Assembly (NCBI GenBank): GCA_039583875.1
Contig: CM077160.1
Span: 109,197,530 to 109,261,529 of the forward strand
DNA from: Platanthera guangdongensis
Lineage: Eukaryota > Streptophyta > Magnoliopsida > Asparagales > Orchidaceae
Direction of reading: 5' to 3'
Length of the DNA: 64,000 nucleotides
In this document: piece by piece, positions 10,062 to 19,956 of the stretch
How the letters are laid out: each line of letters starts with the position of its first letter
Numbering within the stretch: the stretch's first letter is position 1
Position numbers and translations under genes: made by a program
Notes under the pieces: model-generated
The model's input: only the letters and a program-made list of their open reading frames with translations
Databases searched by the model: none
What the model was told of the DNA's origin: nothing

Positions 10062-10184
10062 CTATTAAAAGTATATTTTTTTTATTAGCAACGAAACTAA
10101 AATTAGCTAGGGCCATATTAGTTAGGTATTTTTTGTTTCTAAATTCGTTGCTAATTAAAAGCCACGCGTCAGAATCAGTCAAGC

Positions 10185-10208
10185 CCCGGACGATGCTCTT
10201 CGTCCGGG
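10185..10208. repeat. perfect 9-bp stem hairpin
   Basis: CCCGGACGA, a six-base loop, then TCGTCCGGG. It follows the 14-bp direct repeat closely. It is not followed by a T-run, so it does not look like a terminator. Confidence 0.6.
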
Positions 10209-10409
10209 ACGCGGACCAAAAAAATTCGCACTCCGATGAGATTGACTGAGATTAAAGGTTTTATGTTAACCTACTTGCAGAGATTTGGAGTTTGACGATC
10301 AAAACTAATGTTTTTAAAAAAAGACCTAAAATTAGAAGAGGATAATTGATCGAACCTTGAAATCTGTTAAAAAAATAAATAATTATAAATTAAAAATAGT
10401 TAATGTGCT

Positions 10410-10575
10410 GAAAAACTCGTGAGCAGCTCGAGCTCGACTCGAGTTCGTGAGCTCAAAAGCTCAATATATTGGTCTCGAGCTCGAGCTCGAGCCATGCAAA
10501 AATGAGTTCGTCTAGCTCGAAATATTTAGCTCGAGCTCGATCTTGGGAATTTTGTCAAGCTCGACTCGTTTACAC
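10410..10575. repeat. AGCTCG/CTCGAG-rich dispersed repeat
   Basis: Dense run of GAGCTCGAGCTCGA-type motifs ending near CGTTTACACCCCTA. Similar sequence is common in plant genomes and usually marks a small transposon end. I could not find a matching partner end here. Confidence 0.55.
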
Positions 10576-11079
10576 CCCTAGTATTGTTGCAGGTTGCAAA
10601 CACCTATATAATTGTGCGCTAGTTGGTAGAATTTATTTAAATAATTATTGATAGAATATTGCATCTCAGTTATTTGCTGCTCTATACGTTTCAGTTTATT
10701 ACTAGTTTTTTTTTATGTTCATATATACATGTATATATATGTGTGTGTATAAGTATATGTATATATATCTATCTATCTTTAATTATATTAAAAATAGTTT
10801 TGAAAGGTAGAATTAATCATAGTCATTCAACATGTGGCATACTTTTGATCTCATCCATCCAATGAAAAGAAAGAAAGAGAAGATAAAAAGGGAAAGAGGA
10901 AGAGGGAATCTAGATAGTCATCCCATCCCTACATTTAGTGATAATAGGGAGAGAGGGAGAGAAAAGTGAGAGAGAGTGTGAAAATGATTTTTTAGGCAAA
11001 ATTTTACATTTTTTTATAAAAGAAAAATTAGAATATTAATTCACATTTTTTACGGTCATTTTAAATACTCATATGTATA
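10576..11079. other. AT-rich spacer with simple repeats
   Basis: Contains a TATATATGTGTGTG microsatellite near 10725-10770 and purine-rich GAAAGAGA/GGGAGAGAG tracts near 10863-10980. No gene is evident. Confidence 0.5.
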
Positions 11080-11440
11080 TGTTGCGGACGCATCACGCTC
11101 GAATGCAGGCGCAGCAAAGCTCGGCGGGCGCAGCATGCTCGAATGCGGGTGCATCACGCTCGAATGCGGGCGCAGCACGCTCGACTGCAGGCGCACCCCG
11201 CTCGAATGTGGGTGCACCCCGCTCGAATGCGGGCGCAGCACGCTCGAATGAGGGCGCAACACGCTCAAATGAGGGCGCAATACGCTCGAATGCGGGCACA
11301 ACCCGCTCGATTGCGGGCGAAGCCCGCTAAGAGCCAGCGAGCATAACATAGCCCACTCGAATGCGGGAGCAGCCCGCTCGAATAAGGGCGTAGCCCGCTT
11401 GATTATGGGTGAAGCCCGCTAAGAGTTAGTGAGCACAGGA
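11080..11440. repeat. 21-bp minisatellite
   Basis: Tandem, imperfect copies of a 21-bp unit close to CGCTCGAATGCGGGCGCAGCA run from about 11085 to 11330. A second, more diverged block follows at about 11340-11440, after a GCTAAGAGCCAGCGAGCA spacer that recurs at 11418-11435. Because the unit is 21 bp, both strands stay open with a seven-residue repeat (S-N-A-G-A-A-R on +). This explains the ORFs here without a gene. Confidence 0.85.
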
Positions 11441-11504
11441 GAAAACCGTGCGGAGCTGCTCGTACACACACACACACATATCGATCGTGCACAAAAAGCC
11501 CCGT

Positions 11505-11751
11505 CGGGCTGAGCTTGGATCGGGCCGGTTAGGCTCGAGTTTTTTTGCCAACCAGACCCGGCACGGGCCCAGCTTGAGCGAGGTTGGGACTGGCCCAGGC
11601 TCTTTCTCAAAGTGGGGGCCCGATAAGAACCAACAGGTCGGCCCAGTCCGGGCCTAGTTGGCTGAATATCTAGAAATCCTGCCAATTAGGCATGATTTTA
11701 ATACAAAGATTAAAATCCTGCCTAATTGGCGGGATTTTCCGCCAGCCCGAG
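11505..11751. repeat. GC-rich CGGGCC-type dispersed repeat, left part
   Basis: Rich in CGGGCC, GGCCCA and CGGGCTGAGC motifs. A similar sequence lies at 23178-23370, directly beyond the other end of the chromovirus, and another at 45578-45875. The chromovirus therefore probably inserted into one copy of this repeat. Confidence 0.55.
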
Positions 11752-14495
11752 TGTCACAACCCGCATTTTCTCAACATTTAACAATATATCAGAGTAACGG
11801 AAATGAGTGTCATGATGTCACATCAGCAGGGGATAACTGCAGACGCTCGAGCAAAACTCCAACTAAACAACTTTATGAAAGATTTACGAGTTATTTAGAA
11901 AAAATCTAGTTTAAGTTAAGCAGTTAGCTGTATTCTTCGGCTCAGTGACTCATCTAGTCCACAAGAAAAAAGTTAGTTATACGCTGCAGAAAAATACTTC
12001 ATTTACAAGGTTAGACGCCCTACATGAGTATAAACATCTCCAGAGGACAACTCATGATATGCAAGACTCTAGATTTATAATAATAATAAAGAAGGTAGCT
12101 TTTACGTTAGCTAGAAGATAATGTCTTAGTTTTAGAAAGATGACATGTACGAAATACTAGTAGTACCGCTTTCATAAGTTAAAATATCTAACATGCAACC
12201 TAGCATAAAACCTTCCCAGAGAGAAAGTAAAAATAACCACAAGAGGTAAACTTAACAGCTTAGAAAAATACTTAACATCTAAAAGAAAACCACCAGTGGG
12301 CGTCAACAACCTGACACGAACCCACTGAAGGTATGTATGTCTGTACTAACAAGGAAACAACCAAGAACTACCACACAAGGATGAGGAAAATCTCTACAAT
12401 GAAGCAGTCCACTAGCAAACTCTCAAACCTAGCCGCTCAACTGACTACTGCCCTGAACCTGAGGCATTCAAAAGAAGAACACCTCAGCAAAAAATACAAG
12501 TGACAAAAGGAATCAATTAGACAGCAATCAAGTAAAAACAAAAAGGGGTTTACCAAACCCTACTATAAGGAAAAGATGACAATCTCAGCTGAATGAGAAA
12601 TCAAACAAGGGTAAAAGCTAACTTACCGACTCCAAGAGTAGGAAAATTTGCACACAGTGCGATAAAAAACTATGTTTTAAGAAACGTGTACATAAGTAAG
12701 TATAAGTATTAGGAAATAGTCTGCTCATAACTTTATAAGTTAAAAAAACACCATGGAAAAACCGGCACTTATAGTGGTGGGAACCTACCCAGCACACCAA
12801 CAGTCACAAATTTAAACAAAACCACCGGAGAAAACTGGCACCTGTAGTGGTGGGAACCTACCCAACACACCAACAGTCACAAACCTTGCAAGGATCCAAA
12901 GAAAGGTGGTTTTATATCTTGACACACCCAATATCCGGGAAAACCGGCACCTATGGTGGTAGGAACCTACCCAACACACCCACAGTCACAAACCCACCAG
13001 GGTCAAATATCCACAGTCAACCATGGTCATACCAAATATACGTTCAATACAAAATAAACTGCAACCAAACCCCGTCAAACCCAAATACCAAAACTCAAAC
13101 ACTTCCCAAGACAAACGAGACAAAATACCCAAAAGTCACCCCTAAGGACCAAACTCGCCGAATCGAACAAAAACGGCGAAAAATTCTAAGCCCTGGCCAA
13201 TTCGGCGAGTATACCCGACGAATAACAGCGATACTCGGCGAATTCCACACTAATCGGCGAAATAGACCATACGATATTCAACGAATTCAAATGATACACA
13301 ACAAATCTTACTTGTCAACTTTACAAAGTTCGACGATTGACAATACTCGGTGAATCCTATAATACTCAGCGGAAATGAACTAACGATACTCGACGAATTA
13401 CCACCTGATACCCGCCGAATTCTACTTAGCAAAAAATACAATATTCGACGGTTGACGATACTCGGCGAATTCCAATACTCGCCAAAATTGTCAGTCGATA
13501 TTCGACGAAAATCCCTTACACTAGTCTACTATACTTGTCTAATCTCGACACCTATACTCGACGAATTACCACCCGAAACCCGCCGAATTCTACTTTATCG
13601 GCTAAACCTAGCTTTCACGGTTTTGGTCAAAATCATGTCCTAACCTAGGGGGTTCTTTTGGCTTTACCTATACTACCCCTACTCTCTAAAGGAGGAGGGA
13701 GAAAGGAAGAAGGTAAGCTAGAAAATGAACAAACAAGGTGAGAAAATCCACTTGTCGTAATCCTTCGAAGAAACGCCGCCCACTCACACCGCGACAAGGG
13801 TCGGCCGTGAAAAGGTCCAAGCAACGTTTCCTGAAACTTTTGGAGAGCAAAATAGGTCAAAATCGCTAACCCTAACATATAAAAATCGAGGAATCGAGAA
13901 AAACTTATCATGATCGCGTAGCTCTCGCCGAGAGCATTCCGAATCTCTACACCTTCGTCGAAACCAACCATCGGAGCACCCACCACCGTCGGTCGAAGAT
14001 ACGCCCCGTCCTTCGCTCGCCCTATTTCGCGAAATATCGCCGCTCGGTTTAGGGAAGAAAATAAACAGCGGGATAAGGTTTCGATTTACGTGTTTATATA
14101 TAAATAATATATAATAATAATAAATTAAATAATGCCAAAACGACCCGAAATCCAAACGATCTCAAAATTTAACGAACTTTGCAACGTAGCTAAATACCGA
14201 CGCTACGAATCCAACGACGAAGTCGAAATCGAGATCCGACAAACCAAACTCGGGCAAACACCTCCCGAAGCCAAAACACAAACATTCCCAAAAAGGCTCC
14301 ACCGAGTCACCAAAACAGACCCGGCTCGCAAGGGAATCTTACAAACAGGCTAAACCTAGCCACACTGAAAACCTAAAGAGCAAAAACCACGCTCTAACCA
14401 CGGCACATGTCAAACACGCGTCAACGTAACGCTCTGACGTCATAAATATGCCCAAAAGGAATTAAACTAAACCTCGAAAAATCGGGGGCGTTATA
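11752..14495 (-). repeat. chromovirus 3' LTR
   Basis: Collinear with 19957-23177 (for example TGTCACAACCCGCATTTTCT against TGTCACAACCCACATTTTCT). It includes three roughly 75-bp GTGGTGGGAACCTACCCA repeats (about 12770-12990) and a long series of CGGCGAATTC-like motifs (13150-13600). It is about 480 bp shorter than its partner, mainly because the foldback insertion is absent. Confidence 0.9.
13150..13600. repeat. CG(N)CGAATT motif series inside LTR
   Basis: About 18 copies of a short motif close to CTCGGCGAATTC or CGACGAATTACC occur at irregular spacing of roughly 25 bp. The same series is present in the other LTR near 21915-22330, so it is part of the family's LTR. Confidence 0.6.
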
Positions 14496-14512
14496 GCCAC
14501 TCCCCCTAAAAG
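14496..14512 (-). promoter_or_regulatory. chromovirus polypurine tract
   Basis: On the minus strand TTTTAGGGGGAGTGGC lies directly before the 3' LTR start. Confidence 0.75.
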
Positions 14513-14599
14513 AACGTTTCGTCCCGAAACTTTACACACAAAAACTTCTATTACAGAAGAAGAAAATAACTAAGGGTTATCGAAAAGGTTACATACCAA

Positions 14600-15800
14600 A
14601 TAATTTAGGAGAACAGATGAGGATGAGCCTCCCTCATAGCTGACTCCAACTCCCAAGTCGCGCTCTCCACGTCTTGGTTCTGCCACAAAATTTTAACAAT
14701 TGATATTGTCTTCATTCGCAATACCCTATCTTGAATATCCAAAACACGAACAGGAACTTCCACATAGAAAGGTTGGGATCCAACTGGGGCACAGAATCAA
14801 GAACTTGTCTTTCGCTTATCACACACTTCCGCAATTGGCTTACGTGAAAAACATCATGCACATCGGGAAAACTTGCGGGCAAATCAAGCATGTAAGCTGA
14901 CCCACCAATCCTCTCAACCACTCCAAATGGTCCCACATATCTCGCGTCCAACTTGTGGTTCATATCAAACCTCTTGACGCCAGACATTGGGGAAACCTTA
15001 AGAAACACTATGTCCCCAATAGCAAACTCCAAATCAGTCTTACGCTGATTGACATTCTTTTCATATCGCTCTTGAGCTATCTGAAGCTTCTCTCGAATAT
15101 GCTTTACAGAAACATCCATTTTTTCTAACGCTTCAGGACCCAACAACAGTCTCTCACCAACCTCGGCCCAAAACAAGGGAGTTCTGCAACGCCTCCCATA
15201 CAAAGCCATGAACGGGGTCATCTGCAAACTCTCTTAGTAACTGTTATTGTATGCAAATTCCATCAATCTCAAACGCTCATCCTATGCTCCTCCGTGGTCC
15301 AAAATATAACATCTGATCATATCTTCCACGATCTGATTTACTCTCTCCGTTTGGTCATTAGTCTGCGGATGATAAGCTGTAGAATACCGCAGATCGGTAC
15401 CCAATCCTTCCAGTAGGCTCTTCCAAAAGCGAGACGTAAACCTAAAGCCTCGATCTGATACAATAATGACAGACACTCCATGTAACCTGACGACCACATC
15501 CAAATATAATTCAGCTATTTTCTTCATGGAGCAATCGATCTTGAACGGCACGAAGTGAGCACACTTCGTCAATCTGTCCACTATAACCCAAATGGAATTG
15601 TGTCCTCTGGGAGATCTCGGCAATCCAGTAATAAAATCCATCGAAATACTCTCTCACTTCCAACTTGGAATTTCTAAGGGCATCAACTTGCCTCCAGGCA
15701 TACCATGATCGTCCTTAACTCGCTTGCAAGTAAAACATTCTGATACGAACTTAGCTATATCGCCCTTCATACCTTACCACCAAACGATCTGCTTTAGATC
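14600..15800 (-). pseudogene. chromovirus integrase and chromodomain-like tail
   Basis: Minus-strand blocks: 15641-15282 is the core (MDFITGLPRSPRGHNSIWVI, then IIVSDRGFRFTSRFW and NDQTERVNQIVED), showing D, D and E of the catalytic triad. 15227-14712 is the C-terminal part (MALYGRRCRTPLFWAEVGER, then DIVFLKVSPMSGVKRF, LDARYVGPFGVVERIGGSAY and DVHDVFHVSQLRKCV). Downstream minus-strand sequence to about 14640 reads L-R-I-x-x-I-x-x-L-W-Q-N-Q-D-V-E-S-A-T-W-E-L-E-like, as in a plant chromovirus chromodomain. Stops and a frame change lie at about 15650, 15230 and 14720. Confidence 0.8.
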
Positions 15801-16019
15801 TTAATACATTTTCGTAGAACCGGGGTGGTAGGCAACACTAGAAAAGCGCCTCTTTGCACAACTTAACTCGGATATCCTCAGCTGTGGGAATACAAAATCT
15901 ACCGCGATACTTCAAAGTACATGCGTCATCAATCAAAAAGTCTAGCAATTCCTTTTTTGTAGTTCTATTATAAAGGTGCAGCAAATTGGGGTCATCCCTT
16001 TGATGTAGCCTTGTTAGTG

Positions 16020-16720
16020 AAATCTATGAAGGCTCTAATACTTCCAAACTGCTGGGAGAGTCGCTACTCCCCACCGATATATCCATCAAAATAAATTCCT
16101 CCACCAGCGAATCCACAGAAAGATTAAAAATTTTCGTCGTCTTCCTACTCATGTCATCGACTACCACATTAGCTCTGCCCGAATGGTATTGGATCTCAAC
16201 ATCATAATTTGTCACATACTCTAACCATCTCCGCTGGAGCAAATTCAATTCCTTTTGAGTGAAGACGTACTTCAAACTCTTATGATTAGTATAAATCTTG
16301 TACAAAGCGCCATATAATAGATGTCACCATAACTTCAAGGCGTAGATCATGACTGCGAATTCTTGATCATGTGTAGGGTAATTCCTTTCATGAGTCTTTA
16401 ATTGTCACGACCCATATGCTATCACTTTGCCTTCTTGTATCAACATGCAACCAAGTCCAACGTGTGATGCATCAACATACACATCATACTCTATTCCTTC
16501 GGTAGGCAAGGCCAAAATTGGAGTAGTGTGCAATCTCCTCTTTAATTCCTGAAAAACCTCTCCGCACTTATCGCTGCAAACAAAAGTTGTGTTCTTCTGC
16601 ATAAGCTTAGTCAGCGACGCAGACAATGTAGAAAAACCTTTCACAAACCTCTTATAATATTTTGCCAACCCTAGGAAGTTTCTTATCTCTTTGGGTGTGG
16701 CAGGTCTATTCCAATCCATA
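16020..16720 (-). pseudogene. chromovirus RT connection and RNase H
   Basis: 16719-16405 reads WNRPATPKEIRNFLGLAKYY and DVYVDASHVGLGCMLIQEGK, the end of RT and start of RNase H with its first Asp. 16305-16024 reads IYTNHKSLKYVFTQKELNL, LEYVTNYDVEIQYHSGRANV and V-D-D-M-S-R-K. The usual D-H-K-S-L is N-H-K-S-L here, so one catalytic Asp appears lost. Frame breaks separate the blocks. Confidence 0.85.
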
Positions 16721-17530
16721 ACGACAGCTATCTATCCAGGGTCCACAGAAATTCCATCCTTATAAACCACATGACAAAGAAAAGAAACCTGAGGAAGTCA
16801 GAACTCACACTTGCTCAGCTTAGCATATAACTTATGCTCCCTCAAGGTAGACAAAACTAAACGCAAGTGCTATGTATGCTCCTCAGCACTACGGGAGTAT
16901 ACCAGGACATCATCTATAAAAACAACCACGAAACGGTCCAGAAAATCCTTAAATATTTTGTTCATCATATTCATAAAGGCAGATGGTGTATTGGTCAAAC
17001 CAAAGGACATTACCAAAAACTCAAAATGTCCATGCCGTGAACGAAAAGCAGACCGTTGAATGTCTGTCTCACAAATCCTCAACTGATGATAGCCTGAACG
17101 AAGATCAATCTTTAAAACACAGTGCTACCACGCAATTGATCAAACAAGTTATCAATCCTCAACAAAGGATACTTATTCTTGATGGTCACCTTATTCAGCT
17201 ATCTATAATCGATGCAAAGCCACATCGATCCATCTTTTTTTCTTTACAAACAGCACAAGAGCGCCCCACAGAGAAGAACTCGGCCTAATAAAATCATTCT
17301 GCAACAACTCATCCAATTGGGTACGCAGCTCCTCCAGCTCACGCGGGGCCATACGGTACGACATCTTAGCAATATGACAGGTACCCAACTCCAAATCTAT
17401 GACGAACTCCGCATCTCTCTCAGGTGGAAGATTGGGAAGATTATCAGGAAATGCATCAGGAAACTTGCACACAACAATAATCCCCTCAACTCGCGACAAA
17501 CTACTATCGGTCGCCAACACCGAAACCAAA
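16721..17530 (-). pseudogene. chromovirus reverse transcriptase
   Basis: 17529-17203 carries the region leading into RT (FPDAFPDNLPNLPPERDAEF, APRELEELRTQLDELLQNDF, RPSSSLWGALVLFVKKK), then a frameshift. 17082-16870 carries [35 protein letters not shown] and the active-site box F-I-D-D ([14 protein letters not shown]). The core acids are intact but the reading frame is broken at least twice. Confidence 0.9.
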
Positions 17531-17696
17531 CATGCAAAACATCAAGAATTCACAAGCTTTCGAGCACGTACCGCAGAAATAATCGGAGAAACTTAGCGCG
17601 AAATACCATAAATGCTCTTGGGTTGACCGTTGTCCATCTTGAAGTCCAAGCGCTTAACCTTGCACTTACTGACCGCATCGTACTTGGACAACCAAT

Positions 17697-18251
17697 CTAT
17701 GCCCAAAACACATCAAAATCTTCCAAGTCTAGCACCTTCAGATCAGCAACGACTATAAAATCTCCTAACTGAATCGGACAACTCTGAATGCCTTGGTCCG
17801 ATACCACAGAATTGCCAGAAGGAAACTTGACACAAAACACATCGCCAACAAGATCGAGGGTCAAACTGTGACACTCTACAAAGGTCCTAGACACAAATGA
17901 GTGGGCAGCACCAGCATTAAAAAGAACGCACGCCCAGTGGTTCTTGACCTTAAACTTTCCTATAAAATCGTATACGTAGCTAAGGGAACCAACGTCGAAA
18001 CTACAGCTACAATTAAAAGCAAGAACTATGTTAGGATCTAACCTGAAATTACTTGAGAAAACGTTTGAGCTTCCTTCAAAGACACCACGTTCAGCTTGTC
18101 CTTCCCCTTGTCCAATAGCCGTGGCGGCGGCAAGGCCTGAAGTAGAACTGGTTGCAACGGGGCTGAGCCTGCGGGCACTTCGACATGAAATATCCTTCTT
18201 GCCCGCACTGAAAGTAGCCTCTTTTCTTTCCCAGATAATGGGCAGCATCAT
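17697..18251 (-). pseudogene. chromovirus retropepsin-like protease
   Basis: The minus-strand ORF reads through a linker to VLFNAGAAHSFVSRTFVE, the equivalent of the plant gypsy protease start L-F-D-S-G-A-S-H-S-F-I-S. The catalytic Asp is replaced by Asn (D-S-G to N-A-G), so it should be inactive even if expressed. It continues with GDVFCVKFPSGNSVVSDQG. Confidence 0.8.
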
Positions 18252-19265
18252 GCCCCTTTTTATTACACGCAGAACAGACTAAATATCCCTTAGAAGCACT
18301 CTGGATCGCATGAACTTGCTCCTGCTTCTGGGCTCCTATCCTCTTGAAGCATTTTTCGAACGGATGGCCTGGCCGACCACAGAGACTGCATATCTCCTTA
18401 CTTCTTTTCCTCGACGCAGCACCGGATTATTAGGAACTCTTACCCTCACCGGTCTTCCTCCTATCCTATTTCATTTATTGACCTCGGTTCTTGGCATTGT
18501 CAATCGCCTCAACCTTCAGAGCAGCCTCCACAACCTCAGTATAGCTTTCAAATCAATAAGCACTAGTTAGCTGCTGGATGTTATTCCTAAGACCACTCAG
18601 AAATCATTTAACTCGATCAGATTCTGAAGACACCATGTCCGGAGCAAATTGGCTCAGTTTGATGAACTCCACCTCGTACTCGGTAACCGTAAGCTGCCTT
18701 TGCTTTAGGTGTAGGAAATCATTCATTAAACGGTCTCTCTCGACCGATGACAAAAACTTTTTCAGCAGCAACTCCTTAAAGGATTCCCATGAACACCCAT
18801 CCTTAAGGTTCTCCTTCTCTCTCAGCCACCAACTCTTAACAAGTCCCTTGGGCTGATACGTAGTGACCATCACCCTCTGGTCTGCTAAAACTCCTGAATA
18901 AGCAAACATCTCCTCGATGGCTATTATCCAATCATCCAAAGCCATAAAATCTGCTCTACCATCATAGGTAGGGGGTCCCAATATCTAGAAATGTAAAATA
19001 AACGTCATCTTTGGCGAAAACAACACCAGGGGCACCAGAGGAATAGGGGGGACAAGAACATGAACAGTCTGACCCACCGTAAGGTCCTGCACTCTCAACA
19101 GCTATCCTGACACAACTGATAATAACGCTTGGATCTACTTCTACATCTCCACCATCTATCTAGACAAAGTCTCATTACTCTGTCGCAGACTTTCGATCAC
19201 CGCTTCGCTCTGCACACCTGAAGACTCGCCCTCCGACTGGGGAGTCGACCTAGTTACCACACGCT
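18230..19265 (-). pseudogene. chromovirus gag with zinc knuckles
   Basis: Minus-strand 18981-18604 is the retrotransposon gag domain (PPTYDGRADFMALDDWIIAI, WESFKELLLKKFLSSVERDR, FIKLSQFAPDMV). Upstream to 19265 is an N-terminal stretch starting V-T-R-S-T-P-Q-S-E-G with several stops. Downstream, near 18385-18345, is an intact C-S-L-C-G-R-P-G-H-P-F-E-K-C knuckle. A second near 18280-18240 (C-S-A-C-N-K-K-G-H-D-A-A-H-Y) has lost its last Cys. Confidence 0.85.
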
Positions 19266-19942
19266 CAGGCTCTATTCTAATAAAACAACGAACACTAATC
19301 AAAACCTAGCTCAACCACTAGCATCAAACAACATAGTCTAGATAAAACATACTTAAGTACTTGGTTATGATGCTAACTTGATCTTGGGATTTTCAATTAT
19401 GATGTCATGCCTAACTTAGGATGATATACCGTCATCCTATTGACTCATGTGCCTAAATCACGAATGCATGAGTTTCTTATTCCCTTTGAATCAAAACTAT
19501 GTGTGTACATATATTATCATGTAAATCTTTAGCTTGACACGTGTGCTGATGCAATGTTATGTCATGCATGTTGTGTTATGCAATCTAAAAAGCCTTAATG
19601 CATGTTATGAGCAGTGTATACTTGAAATGTTATGCATCTCATAGTACATAACATCGCATGCAACGAAAGAGAAAACGTGTCAATGGACATCCATGTGATG
19701 GTGGTTATGCATCTCATACTACATAACCGTCACATGTTGCCACCTATGGTAGATCCATATACAAACACATATTATGCATCTCATACTACATATTATGCCT
19801 CGTATACTTCTTATCATGCTTATGAGTGTAGTGTTCATGCTTCTGCCAAGTCGTACTGATGACACATCAGTATATGTATGAAATGACACTAGACAACTAA
19901 CACAAACCTGAGATAGTTGTTCGACCAATTGTCAAACACCCT
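19266..19942 (-). other. chromovirus 5' leader
   Basis: Non-coding between gag and the primer site. Contains three copies of TATGCATCTCATAnTACATA (about 19630, 19706 and 19772). Confidence 0.5.
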
Positions 19943-19956
19943 TCTCTGATACCAAC
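19943..19956 (-). promoter_or_regulatory. chromovirus primer binding site (initiator Met tRNA)
   Basis: On the minus strand the bases next to the 5' LTR read GTTGGTATCAGAG, matching the 3' end complement of plant initiator methionine tRNA (TGGTATCAGAG). Confidence 0.85.

Larger units (their letters stand above)
9092..10168. mobile_element. CACTA-like non-autonomous insertion, one recognisable end
   Basis: Starts CACTACAAGAAAATT at 9106, the common terminal sequence of plant CACTA (En/Spm) elements. Both flanks carry many copies of a TTAGCAACGAA/TTTTGTTGCAAAAT motif, as expected of subterminal repeats. The expected inverted end TTTTCTTGTAGTG is absent. Instead a 14-bp direct repeat TTAAAAGCCACGCG lies at 9092-9105 and 10155-10168. 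The interior holds a GC-richer piece (about 9400-9560), then about 350 bp of (AT)-rich sequence and a tRNA-like hairpin. No transposase ORF is present. Confidence 0.5.

Noticed and set aside
11056..11349. Overlapping ORFs with seven-residue repeats
   Set aside because: Explained by a 21-bp minisatellite open on both strands.
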